A DNA stretch of 64,000 nucleotides, taken from Acanthochromis polyacanthus. Taxonomy: Eukaryota; Chordata; Actinopteri; Pomacentridae. Position numbers and translations under genes: made by a program. The stretch is from positions 20,494,984-20,558,983 of the forward strand of contig NC_067127.1 of the NCBI RefSeq assembly GCF_021347895.1, in the 5' to 3' direction. The notes beneath the pieces were generated by a model, which was not told the origin of the DNA, made no database searches, and saw nothing but the letters and a program-made list of their open reading frames with translations. This document shows positions 50,501-58,133 of the stretch, piece after piece. The stretch's first letter is position 1. Each line of letters starts with the position of its first letter.

Positions 50501-53500
50501 AAAAAATAGTGATCTCCAGAAGATGGAACAGTATCTGGAGTTAAAAAAAAAAAAGAAAATCTCCAGAAAGAAAAACAGGATCTAGAAGTTAAAAATCATG
50601 ATCCCCATATCCAAAAAGATGGTCTGGAAGGAGAAAAGAATGCTTACTCCAGAGATGGTGAATGTGAAAAAGCTGCACGAACTGGAACAGAGGTGCAAAA
50701 ACCTCCAGAAAGAAAAAGTTCTTCTGATAAAGGGCAAAAAACTACTGGAGGCAAAAGTCAGAAATCTCCAGCTTCACAACCAAGAACTGGAGATGAAACA
50801 GGAATTGGTTGAAGAAGAATTTATTTGTCTGCAGCAGCAAGAGAGAAATCTCAAGGCGGAAAGAAATGCAGAAAATGATGAAGGAGCTGCAGGAAGCCAA
50901 AAAGAAGCTCCAGGAGCAAAATAAAAAAAAGCAGAAGCAACTGCAGGAAGTACCGAGGAAACCAGAAAAAAATGAGGAGAGGTCTGGCAGGTCCAACATG
51001 CAGGCAGACATAACTCTGACCTGTGAAAAATAGATTTGCTTAAATCAGACATTAACGAGTAGAACCTCTGTAGATATCTATTTACATGTTTACCAGAATT
51101 AACAATTCAAAACTGTAAATAATATCAATATCCAAAATCTGTGTTTTCATACTTGGTAAAAGGATTTGTTCTTTTACAAGGTTTGATTATAAAATGACAC
51201 TATTTTCACTTCATATATTTCAGAAATAATTTTATATCATACATGGTCAAATGGTTTATTTCTTAAAACCATTAGTTAGTTTGACCATAAAATGACACTA
51301 TTTTCTCTTTACATATTTCAGAAAAGTAAAACACAAACTGTGAGCTCGAAACTCTGTCGAGGTGTGTTTACATTATTCTGGTGAGATGCAGATTTACTGA
51401 ATGTCATACAACCTGCCATAACCAGATACCAAAAACAAGTGAAAAGAATTGCTAGAGGATGCATTAGCATGGGGTAACTGTATATTTCTGTCTTACCACT
51501 GCAGTACCTTCACAATTTTATTTGTGAAATACACAGTGGCCTCAGGCCACAGCATTAAAAACCTATAGATTGTGCTGAATATTGAATTTCTATAATTTTC
51601 CGTTTTGGTGCAGGATGTTCTGTACACCGTGTGTAACCCTATTGGCAGTGTGCTGAGGATCGTCATCTTTAAACGAAATGGAATCCAGGCCATGGTGGAG
51701 TATCCTTCTTTAATGGGTGAATGTGTGTGTCATTACCCCATATGAGTCAGGTAGAGCTAACTGCTTGCATGATTGGCATTTCGGAGTGGAAGCCATCAGG
51801 TTTTTGCAGCTAATTCAGAGTGTAGGTGCCCATCTGGTACCCTTTGCTCCTTACCACCACCACCCCCCTGCTCTGTTTCTAAACTTGCCCTCTTTTGCTG
51901 CTTGTATCCTGTTCAAACCTGTGCTCATATTGGTCATAACTCATCTTTGTTATCAGGGATATAAATCACCATTGTAGGGTGAACAACAGACTCATCATCT
52001 GAAGAGTTCATTTGCAAAAACAGATGACTCCGTTTTATAAATTTTCCGAAAACTCTTTTTATTGTTTACTTGAGATAATAATAATAATAACACTAATAAT
52101 TTATTTTTTCTCTATTTTGTCATGGATTTTTCTACTGAGTCAAATCCACTCAACTTCAGTTTGATTGATATTATCTCAAGTAAACAATAAAAAAAGGTTT
52201 TCTGAAAATTTATCAAAACGGAGTTATCTGTTTTTGTAAATGAACTCTTCATCTGTCTCTTCTAAAAAGTGCTTTTTCAGACATTTGTACAGCTTTTGGC
52301 TCATATTTCAACATAAACACTTTTAAGTGCTTGTACTACACAAAGCATGCTTTTAGTAATTTATTTTAAACAGATACACTGTCAATTCGAGCTCCTATTT
52401 TTTTACTGTTCAAAAGTATGTGGCAGATAAATGTAATCAGTCCCTCCAGGAATTCGCGATGTTGCGATAGCGCAAATTCACATGAAATCAACCAATCTCC
52501 GCGAATTTTGCGTGGCCTTGCAATTTTGTCCAATCACTGCAACTTTCCCGCAATTTTGGCATAGCAGTGGCCCAGCGTCACCGAATTCACTTCCTTGTTT
52601 ATGGTTCGAAGATGCAGAGGTGTGATACTAATATCTCTCATTTACCAACAAAAATTACTGCTGAAGACCGTGATAAACAAGTAATTCACTGATGTTTTTC
52701 ACCAAAGCGGAGATAAACTGTTTTACACCCGTGCAATTCTGTGGTGGAATACAAAAAAGAAAAAAAATCATCGATTGATACACCTAAAAAAAACACCTTA
52801 AAAAAAAACACGAACCATATTAGAACGGCTGAAATGATCAGACAACAGATCACATAAATCACCATGATGGAAACTGTTGCATCCAGATCCGTTAGAGCAC
52901 TGAAAGAATGAAGGTAAATTAGATTAATTATTCCACCAAAGAACACAGCGGAGTTATGTGACGATCAGCGTGTGTGAATCCTTCCTCTGTTACCAACATT
53001 ACTCAAAAATGGACTCAGGCACTTGAATGAAATTTTCAAGGTCGGTCAGAAATGACACAAGGACCAAGTGATTAGACTTCGGCAGTGATACGGTTTAAAG
53101 TCTGGATCCACGGATTTGTTAAGGATTTCCCATTAAGGTACAGGGTTCTCCCCAGGATTTTTTTTCAGCGTAACGGCAGGTCCTCCTGCATGCGCGCGCG
53201 CAATAGACAAGAAAGAGCGCGCGCGCAATAGACGGGAACGCGTATGCGCGCATGCGCAATAGACGGGAACAGGTCAATCGACAGGAAAGTACAGCTAAGG
53301 TGGGGAGACATAAATTAACCTCGATAGGCACCCAGTCGATAAAAACAAACGCACATGGCGTTATCTGTCAAAATAACAGCGCAGCGGCCCTAATTACAGT
53401 GTTAACAGTTCCTGTTCAGCCCCCGACCGTGGTCAGGAAGCCCAGGGTTAACCCCCTTCACTTCCTCAGCAGCCGTAGAGGCAAAGACACAGGAGCCCAG

Positions 53501-56500
53501 CCGCATCGAAGAACACTGCAGCCTTTATTGTCTATAAACAGTGGCTGAAGCGCACAGTACCGCCAACCCAACTCTCCTCCTCCGACTGGACCGACTCCCT
53601 GTCTCTCTCACTCGCTCTCCCCCTCCCTCCGCCTCCCTCCCACACACACACGCTGCTCTCTCTCCCACTCTCATGACGGAGCCACACACTCTCATAACAA
53701 CAGCGTAATCTTTGAAATGTGCTGGCGTAGCGGCCCTCATCACAGCGCAATCTTTTAAACTGAGCGTAACGGGCCGTTAAGACTGCGCAACGGCCCGTTA
53801 GACGGTGTAATGGGCCGTTATGACAGTGTAACGGGCCGTTACGCTGAAATGCGCTGGCAAGAACCCTGAGGTAGTGACACGGCGTCTGATAGCAGCACGG
53901 TAACCATGGCAACAAGTGAACGCTACCTCAGCAGCCTGCTGACATGACATGATTGTGATCTTACAACAAATCCACCACTGTGGACATATCGGAAATGATA
54001 CAAGGAACAGTTGATTAAATTGTGGGGGTGTTTCTGTGTCCCATCAATTCCAGTTGCCAGCTACAAATTTAGGTCACGCGATGCATACATGCAGAACACA
54101 CACCTGTCTTGGTGGAGGACTGCCCTCTCTCAGTGCTGTTCTTGTTAGTTGATGTGACGAGCCGTGAGCGTGTGTGTGTAAACACTAGGGGTGGGAATCT
54201 TCAGGCCCATCACGATTCAATTACGATTACGATTCAGGTGCTATGATTCGATTCTGAAACGATTATCTTTTTTCCCTCCCAGCTATTACACATTTCTTTT
54301 TGTCTCAGTGTGTGACCAGTCACCATTTTGTGTTTTTAAAATAGTAATAATGAGAAACAATTAAATGAATTAATTTCCATTGTCTTTTATTAAACTAATG
54401 GAAATGTGTAAACTGAAAAGTTACAACTTCGTTGTAAAGAACAAAAGGTAGCAGCATCCTTGGCTTTTAACATATCTTGAATCACAATTTGTGAAATGTG
54501 AAAATGTCTCTTTGTAGAGTGTCGGGATGGCCGTGTCAGTGAAGTACCGTCGGGATGTGGTGTGTCAGCTTGTGGAAATGGGTTGGAACGCAAAATAATT
54601 AATTTCGGAATATATATTGTCAATTACAGTGTTGAAACATGTTCTACAAGCTGGAAAAAATGCAGCTTTTTAGCAGTTGTCACTGTCTCCTGCAATTTCA
54701 TCACAACAAATAAGCTTAAAACATCGCAACTTTTATCACAATTTTTTAGAAAAGCTGCCGCGAATTCAGGCATTTTTGGCCGCAACAATCATGAAAAACG
54801 CCCACGAAATCCTGGAAGGACTGTGTAATGTATACTTTGTGTATCTTTGTGCTGGAATGTGTAGTGGCCTCTCTTTAACTCCGCTCCTCCAGGTTTGAGT
54901 CTATTCAGTGTGCTCAAAAGGCCAAAGCAGCTCTGAATGGAGCTGACATCTATGCTGGTTGCTGTACACTCAAGATTGAATATGCAAGGGTAAGATGCAC
55001 AAAACACATCAAAGCAGTTAAAGCCTGGTGCCATTCTGTTATGGTGATCTTAGCATTGATGTGCTGAAACTACAGGTTCCTTAGGATGGACCTTTCATGC
55101 ATGTCATCTGTGTACCCAGTCTCTTTTTTTTCTCTCTTTCTGATAGTTATTAATATTATAAAACTTAGACACAGCTCTCACTTTGGTTGTACAGGGACAG
55201 AATAGCTCATCAGAGATCCCGTTACATCATACTCCTGCAGTACCCACCACAGAGCCCCTCAGGAGACACGGTTGCAGGCCTTTTCCAAATCCACAAAACA
55301 CGTGGACTGGCTGGTCGAACTCCCATGACCTCCTCAGCAGCTTGGCAAGGGTAAAGAGCTGGTCCACTTTTCCACGACCAGGACAGAATCCGCATTGCTC
55401 CTTCTGAATCTGAGGTTTGACAGTCTCCCTTCCAGCACCCTAGAGTAAACTTTCCCAAGGAGGCTGAGAAGTGTGATACCCTGGTAATTGGAATGCATTC
55501 TCTGGTCTCCCTTTTGGAAAATGGGAACCATCAGCCCAGTCTGTCACTCCACATATACCGTACTCATTACCCACGTGACATTGAAGAAATGTGTCAGCCA
55601 AGACAATCCAACAATGCCCAAAGCCTTCAGCATCTCGGGGCAAATCATAACTGGTGCTTTACCACCAAGGAGCTTCTCAACTACCACAGCAACCCCTAGC
55701 ACAGATATGGATGAAGATTCCCCTGAGTCTTCAGGCTCTGCCTCCCTGTTAACTGGGTTCAGGAGTTCCTTGAAATGTTCTTTCCACCACCTGACATTGT
55801 CCCCAGTGCAGGTGAGCAGTTGGGTTTACCAGGTCTGTCCAGTCGCCTTCCTTGCCATCAGTTGCAACTCACCACCAGGTAGTGATCAGTTGACAGCTCT
55901 TCTCCTGTCTTCACCCAAGTGTCCAAAATATAAGGCCGCAGGTCTGTTGACACAACTACAAAGTCAATAATCGTCCTTTGGCCTAAAGTGCTCTGGTACT
56001 AGGTGCATTTATCAGCAACCAGGACAGAATCCACAACCAGATACTTGAACATGGTGTTCGTTATAGCTAGTCTATGACTAGCACAGATGTCCAACAATAA
56101 AACACCGTTTGAATTTAGATCGGGCAGGCTGTTCCTCCCTGTCACCCCTTCCAGGTTTCTCCGTCAATGCCTACCTGAGCGTTAAAGTCTCCCAGTAGAA
56201 CTATGGACACCACCCAGAGACTCCCAGAAGTTCGAATACTCTGAGCTGCTGTTTGGTGCATAAAAATAAACAACAGTCAGAGTTCTCCCCTCTGCAACAT
56301 GGAATCGCCTTTCTGTGACCCCCAATTTCCACATAACGTGAAAGCGCCACACAGCGAAGCGAAACGCCGCCGTCTTGCTCCGAAAGTCAAAGCACACTGG
56401 AAGCGCAGCACAGCGACGCGCCGTCCGGAGGGGGAGGGCTGCTCCTCGGAGAGGCTCTCGTGTAAATAGCGATATCACACGATAACAACACATGATATAA

Positions 56501-58133
56501 ACTGAAAATAAATTAACCACACCTCATTTCGCTTCTACAAGGTCGCTGTGCTCGTCCCAGCCACATTGCTCTGTGTAGTATATAGTATAATAACAACATA
56601 TAGGAAAAAATTTACGTCAGAGGTCGTGCATTGTGTTTTATTTTGAAAGTTCCGGTTTAACTTCCTGTCTGGGGCTTTCTCAACGACAGTGAATATGCGA
56701 GGTTTTGAAGCAGTGGCGCAGAAAATAGACCTGAAGTGAATCTCCAGCACCGTGGCACGCGCCAACGCTTCAGGGATGCGGCGTTGGCGCTCCGCAGCGC
56801 GTGCAGTGGAAATTGTCTGATAGAAGAGAATGGATTCTAAGTGCTGCGCAGTGATTCAAGAGCACGGCACTGTGTCGCGTGGTGCTTTCACATTATGTGG
56901 AAATTGGGGGTGACTCTCGTTGTCTGGGAAGAATTGCAACAGAGCGGCACTCAGCCATGGGCTTATGCGTATCCCTACTTCTGCTGGGGCCTGTCACCCT
57001 GAGCAACACCAGAAAAGGAGAGTGTCCTATCTCTCTCCAGGAGTTTGGCTCCAGAAAACTTAGTGTGCATGGAGGTGAGCCCAATTTATATCGTAGCACC
57101 AGCTCGGGTTCTTTCCCCACCAGTGAGGTGATGTTCCATGTTCCCACAACCAGTTATGAAGTTCATGTGTCCATTGTTGGTACTTTCTGTGGTGCACAGG
57201 GGTCAGCATGGGCACCCTGGCTGGTCTACAGCCATGCAGCCCCATACGCAACAAATTGCAATACACTTTGTGTTCTGACACCTTTCTATCAGTACCAGCA
57301 TTAACTTCTTCAGCATTTTAAGCAACAGTAGCTGGTCTGTTGGATCAAACCACACAGGCCAGCTTTCGCTCCCCACATGTATCAATAAGAGTTGGCCATG
57401 ACCCTGTCGCTGGTTCACCACTGTTTCCTCCTTGAACCCCTTTTAATATACGTATACTGACCGCTGCAGACCAGGAACACCTCACAAGAACTGCAGTTTC
57501 GTAGATGCTCTGACCCAGTCATCTCGCCATCACAATTTGCTCCTTGTCAAACTCACTCAAATCCTTATGCTTGCCATTTTTCCTGCTTCTAATGCATCAA
57601 TTTTGAGGACAAAATATTCACTTGCTGCCTAATATATCCAACCCATGAACAGGTGCCATGTTTATGAGACAATTAACGTTATTCACTTCACCTGTCAGTG
57701 GTCAGAAGGTTAAGTGTGATCAGTGTGGGTCTTCAAAATGAGACTTTTATCTATCCAAACACCTACAACTTTGTAATGTTTAGCAGTTTCCCTGATGGGT
57801 TTGGAAATGGGGTTCTATGCAAGATTCTCCTCTGTGTTCTTAAAAATAAAGTACATGTTATTTTTTCCAACTAAAGTATGCTGAAAGATTTGGCTATAAA
57901 ACTGACATAAGGTTTGCACTGGTGACACAAAGAGGATGGTGTCATCTTCACTAAACAGTAGTTCAATAGAGATTTATTAATTTTTATAGTGTAGCAGTTC
58001 CTGTATATCTGATACATTACCATGAATCCTAAACAATTCTTTTAATTTGTGTGTCAACAGCCAACACGTCTGAATGTGATTAAGAATGACAATGAGAGCT
58101 GGGACTACACTAAACCATACCTGGTCAGACGAG
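29307..58133 (+). CDS. hnrnpll: hnRNP L-like RNA-binding protein, 5' part (exons 1-7)
   Basis: Exons 29307-29528, 45556-45674, 49760-49869, 49983-50110, 51614-51699, 54893-54989 and 58061-58133 join in frame to 278 codons plus one base. The N-terminus has the conserved AKRLKTEE and a Glu-rich run. RRM1 spans ~residues 88-160 (PVVHVRGLCE ... YVMMMPFKRQALVEF); RRM2 spans ~178-254 (NKVLLLSIQNPLYPIT ... RIVIFKRNGIQAMVEFES). The linker PTRLNVIKNDNESWDYTKPY follows. The MMMPFKRQ and STSKRITRP blocks identify hnRNPLL rather than hnRNPL. In mammals it is a nuclear regulator of alternative splicing, best known for CD45 exon exclusion in lymphocytes and for plasma-cell RNA processing. RRM3 and RRM4 exons lie beyond the window. 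Introns 1, 2, 5, 6 and 7 are loaded with transposons but the exons look intact. Confidence 0.95.
29803..30292. mobile_element. TTAA-type MITE in hnrnpll intron 1
   Basis: Left end CTCTCCTGTTGTCCTCATTT, preceded by TTAA (29799-29802). Right end GGACCCGCAGGACAACACGA GGGT mirrors it imperfectly. The interior is A/T-rich with many AAAAATTTT-like runs. I recognise it as a common fish family; the right TTAA has decayed to TCAG. Confidence 0.7.
32090..34444 (+). pseudogene. Tc1-like transposon relic, split by another element
   Basis: Left end TACTGTGGAAAAAATATTTC with ATATTTGTCACACTTAAATG; right end (reverse strand) ACTGTTCCGTTTAAAAAAGT with the same ACACTTAAATG block, so terminal repeats of ~200 bp survive. 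Transposase blocks run 32460-33170: GCCAGCATGCCGAAATTTCT, GATAACATCCTGTAGACTGA (stop inside the TDE block), GGTTTGGGGCTGCTTTACTT. A 1070-bp element sits at 33235-34304. Confidence 0.85.
33235..34304. mobile_element. Non-autonomous element with 5-bp duplication (1070 bp)
   Basis: Left terminus CAGGGCTCCAGACTGAGACT; right terminus, reverse strand, CAGGGCTCAGACTAACTTTT. The 5-bp sequence AAAAG flanks both sides (33230-33234, 34305-34309). The ends resemble hAT-type elements. It contains (near 33450-33500) an AAGAAGAAG-rich stretch and at 34000-34085 a block shared with the R1 repeat (GAGTACTGCACTCTCTGAGT). Confidence 0.85.
34600..35235 (-). pseudogene. Degenerate Tc1/mariner-superfamily transposase
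   Basis: Read on the minus strand from ~35200: NKRAAASLKQEWQQDANIQV, SHETVKRRFVERG (helix-turn-helix region), RKPHLTGRHKRQLLQWT, then frame-broken DDE pieces including YMYGAFTQMANQTW, which matches the VWGAF...G.T.L block, and a stretch over GGCCCCAAACATCACCAGG. Several frameshifts and stops. Different in sequence from the three Tc1 relics with GACCTCACTGGCCTCAG. Confidence 0.65.
36804..38205. mobile_element. hAT-like element with perfect 8-bp target duplication (1402 bp)
   Basis: Ends CAGGGGTCGGCAACCTTTAA and, reverse strand, CAGGGGTCGGCAACCCGCGG. AGCTAGAC is repeated exactly at 36796-36803 and 38206-38213. Subterminal AAGAGCCATTT and GAAAGAGCCGCATGCGGCTC are typical of this fish hAT family. 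It has no intact transposase and carries a nested element (37486-38009). Confidence 0.92.
37486..38009. mobile_element. Nested 524-bp element with 9-bp duplication
   Basis: Starts CATAGACTGTATATATAGTG and ends GACGTCACGGTTAGTTTACG CCT. GGGAAAACC flanks both sides (37477-37485, 38010-38018). The left end is that of a well-known fish MITE family (ACTGTATATA ... GGACGTAGC ... CCGGAAGTG). A 9-bp duplication would suit Mutator-like elements; the right end lacks a matching terminal repeat. Confidence 0.75.
40010..41030 (+). mobile_element. tRNA-derived SINE, split by an insertion
   Basis: 5' part 40010-40132 (CAGCTAGAAGACTCCCAGTT, TTTGGAGTTTGCATGTTCTC) and 3' part 40777-41030 (TTTCCTCCCACAGTCCAAAC, TGGTGACCTGTCCAGGGTGT). 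Both halves match the SINE at 27345-27720 in order. Confidence 0.85.
40133..40776. mobile_element. 644-bp insertion with 11-bp duplication
   Basis: Inserted in the SINE. TAGGTTTTCTC is present on both sides (40122-40132, 40777-40787). The ends TTGCCTGGGGACCAGACAGC and CTAGCTAAGCTAGGC are not clear inverted repeats. It includes (AAG)n at ~40445-40466 and CpG-bearing sequence. Family unknown to me. Confidence 0.75.
41190..41590 (-). repeat. Dispersed repeat family R1, copy 2
   Basis: On the minus strand: TACTCAAAAACGGGCCAACG, AGAAATGACACAAGGGCCAA, GTCCGGATCCATGGATTTGC, ATCACATGATTGTGATCC and AGTACTGCGCTCTCTGAGTG, in the same order as in copies 1 and 3. Confidence 0.78.
43518..43550. repeat. 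Perfect 14-bp hairpin
   Basis: TGTTGTGGCTTGTG (43518-43531), loop GAAGA, then the exact complement (43537-43550). It lies in an unrecognised AT-rich intron stretch. Confidence 0.7.
44540..44690 (-). repeat. Fragment of an AT-rich DNA repeat
   Basis: Minus strand reads AGGGCTGGCCCAAATAGCAA ... GAATATTCGAATATTCAGC, resembling the end of a fish repeat with GGGCTGGGC.AAATATCGAA. Only one end is present. Confidence 0.5.
45556..45674 (+). CDS. hnrnpll: hnrnpll exon 2
   Basis: Acceptor TGTTGCAG, donor ATG|GTGAGA. It encodes ENGEDSHRISPSPVVHVRGL then CEAVVEADLIDALERFGPI, the start of RRM1 with the RNP2-like VVHVRGL. Ends phase 2. Confidence 0.95.
46390..48560 (+). pseudogene. Non-LTR retrotransposon relic (endonuclease and RT)
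   Basis: In hnrnpll intron 2, same strand. Order of pieces: VNKMDELKLQVAAN and LLMTETWFH (AP-endonuclease start, ~46435-46520); VIMLTAVYIPPDVNASLALG and HIIARDFNRANLKAV (normally GDFN) to ~46900; SWMTEVQPLLRVRNTAFRSD (~47210); DGDASLAEDLNHFFAHFEVE (~47440); LFVDFNSASNTI (RT motif A, ~47965); LYTLYAHDC and KYGDDITVV (RT motif C, ~48165-48245). Many stops and frameshifts; a gap follows the endonuclease. It belongs to the Jockey/CR1/L2-like set common in fish; I do not assign a clade. Confidence 0.85.
48561..49759 (+). other. hnrnpll: hnrnpll intron 2, distal part
   Basis: AT-rich with no element I recognise; TA-rich run near 49220-49250. The part between exon 2 and the LINE (45675-46389) is likewise unrecognised. 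Confidence 0.5.
49760..49869 (+). CDS. hnrnpll: hnrnpll exon 3
   Basis: Acceptor TTCTCAG, donor GCAG|GTTTGA. It encodes YVMMMPFKRQALVEFSAGES then ADLCVSCGAKEPVYIA, with RNP1-like RQALVEF. The middle differs from the mammalian ENIDSAKECVTFAAD stretch. Confidence 0.93.
49983..50110 (+). CDS. hnrnpll: hnrnpll exon 4
   Basis: Acceptor CATCAG, donor ACG|GTAAAC. It encodes QQAYFNYSTSKRITRPTNAD then NPNSGNKVLLLSIQNPLYPI. End of RRM1, linker and first strand of RRM2. Confidence 0.95.
50111..50150 (+). repeat. (CA)n microsatellite
   Basis: Interrupted ACACAC run directly after the exon 4 donor. Confidence 0.8.
50189..50410 (+). mobile_element. Terminal fragment of a Tc1-like element
   Basis: It begins CAGGTCCATATATATTTGGA and continues through TTTTCAACATTTTGACTCTG and ATTTGAGGGTGTTTACATTC, the long terminal repeat of a common fish Tc1-like family. 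Only one end is present. Confidence 0.65.
50466..51036 (+). pseudogene. Frameshifted coiled-coil coding remnant
   Basis: In hnrnpll intron 4. Three frames read one after another as a charged coiled coil: ~50466-50640 (KLEREINLEEKNSDLQKMEQ, ENLQKEKQDLEVKN); ~50660-50860 (KKLHELEQRCKNLQKEKVLL, EAKVRNLQLHNQELEMKQEL, QQQERNLKAER); ~50855-51030 (EMQKMMKELQEAKKKLQEQN, KKKQKQLQEVPRKPEKNEER). Heptad spacing of Leu/Met and Glu/Lys continues across the shifts, suggesting a once-continuous reading frame. I do not recognise the parent gene. No poly(A) tail or duplication was seen, so whether it is a retrocopy or a decayed exon is open. Confidence 0.55.
51614..51699 (+). CDS. hnrnpll: hnrnpll exon 5
   Basis: Acceptor GTGCAG, donor GGA|GTATCC. 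It encodes DVLYTVCNPIGSVLRIVIFK then RNGIQAMVE, the core of RRM2. The donor GTATCC is weak. Confidence 0.93.
52001..52250. repeat. 250-bp fold-back element
   Basis: Arms of ~80 bp: GAAGAGTTCATTTGCAAAAA ... TTGTTTACTTGAGATAAT on the left, and their near-exact complement ending TGAACTCTTC. A short AT-rich centre separates them. In hnrnpll intron 5. MITE-like; target duplication not clear. Confidence 0.8.
52935..54150 (+). repeat. Dispersed repeat family R1, copy 3 (interrupted)
   Basis: First part to 53140 (CATTACTCAAAAATGGACTC, GTCTGGATCCACGGATTTGT); second part from 53869 (CATGGCAACAAGTGAACGCT, CATGATTGTGATC, GTGGAGGACTGCCCTCTCTC). Together they match copies 1 and 2; the gap is filled by the MITE at 53141-53868. 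Confidence 0.8.
53141..53868. mobile_element. 728-bp MITE with 5-bp duplication
   Basis: Left end CAGGGTTCTCCCCAGGATTT ... CAGCGTAACGG; right end, reverse strand, CAGGGTTCTTGCCAGCGCAT ... CAGCGTAACGG. AGGTA flanks both sides (53136-53140, 53869-53873). Near the right end AACGGGCCGTT-type palindromes recur (~53763-53845). It also has a GCGCGC-rich tract at ~53193-53250 and a CT-rich tract at ~53570-53660. Confidence 0.85.
54185..54540. repeat. Fragment of an AT-rich DNA repeat
   Basis: Begins TAGGGGTGGGAATCTTCAGG and ACGATTCAATTACGATTACG, like a common fish repeat; the other end was not identified. It lies inside the 52438-54823 element. Confidence 0.5.
54893..54989 (+). CDS. hnrnpll: hnrnpll exon 6
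   Basis: Acceptor CTCCTCCAG, donor AGG|GTAAGA. It encodes FESIQCAQKAKAALNGADIY then AGCCTLKIEYAR, the end of RRM2. Confidence 0.95.
55165..57135 (-). pseudogene. Non-LTR retrotransposon relic, minus strand, split by a MITE
   Basis: Minus-strand order: GTWNITSLVGKEPELV (57147-57098), a poorly preserved endonuclease interrupted at 56911, then TLTVVYFYAPNSSSEYSNFW (~56280-56215) and ESLGG. RT region: VPIFQKGDQRMHSNYQGITL then LSLLGKVYSRVLEGRL (~55530-55435), CGFCPGR-like and VDQLFTLAKLLRRSWEF-like frames, FVDLEKACNRV (~55290) and SLYNQSESCV at ~55170. 3' RT, tail and many in-between segments are lost. It is a different family from the LINE at 46390. Confidence 0.8.
56319..56910. mobile_element. 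592-bp inverted-repeat element inside the LINE
   Basis: CCCCCAATTTCCACATAACG at the left and its near-exact complement CACATTATGTGGAAATTGGG GG at the right, with homology continuing into GTGAAAGCGCCACACAGCG against GCACTGTGTCGCGTGGTGC. The flanks share TGA (56316-56318, 56911-56913), or GTGAC if the terminal C/G is counted outside. Removing it rejoins the two LINE endonuclease halves. A 3-bp duplication would fit PIF/Harbinger. Confidence 0.78.
57136..57720. repeat. Dispersed DNA repeat common in fish
   Basis: It contains GTGTTCTGACACCTTTCTAT, CAGCTTTCGCTCCCCACATG, CCTCACAAGAACTGCAGTTT, GATGCTCTGACCCAGTCATC and ACAGGTGCCATG, in the order of a repeat I know from many fish introns. Fragments of related sequence may lie at ~19550-19660. 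No coding capacity. Confidence 0.65.
58061..58133 (+). CDS. hnrnpll: hnrnpll exon 7 (last in window)
   Basis: Acceptor GTCAACAG, donor CGAG|GTAAGG. It encodes PTRLNVIKNDNESWDYTKPY then LVRR, the RRM2-RRM3 linker start. Ends phase 1. Confidence 0.93.

Larger units (their letters stand above)
52438..54823. mobile_element. hAT-like element with 6-bp duplication, host of nested repeats
   Basis: 2386 bp. Ends CAGTCCCTCCAGGAATTCGC and, reverse strand, CAGTCCTTCCAGGATTTCGT. TGTAAT flanks it at 52432-52437 and 54824-54829. Subterminal parts on both sides share CGCAATTTT-, CGCAAC- and GCGAATT-like words. Inside lies R1 copy 3 (52935-54150), which itself holds a 728-bp MITE. It has no recognisable transposase. 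It ends 69 bp before hnrnpll exon 6. Confidence 0.85.

Noticed and set aside
56879..57304. 141-codon + strand frame
   Set aside because: Antisense to the LINE endonuclease start and the adjoining repeat.
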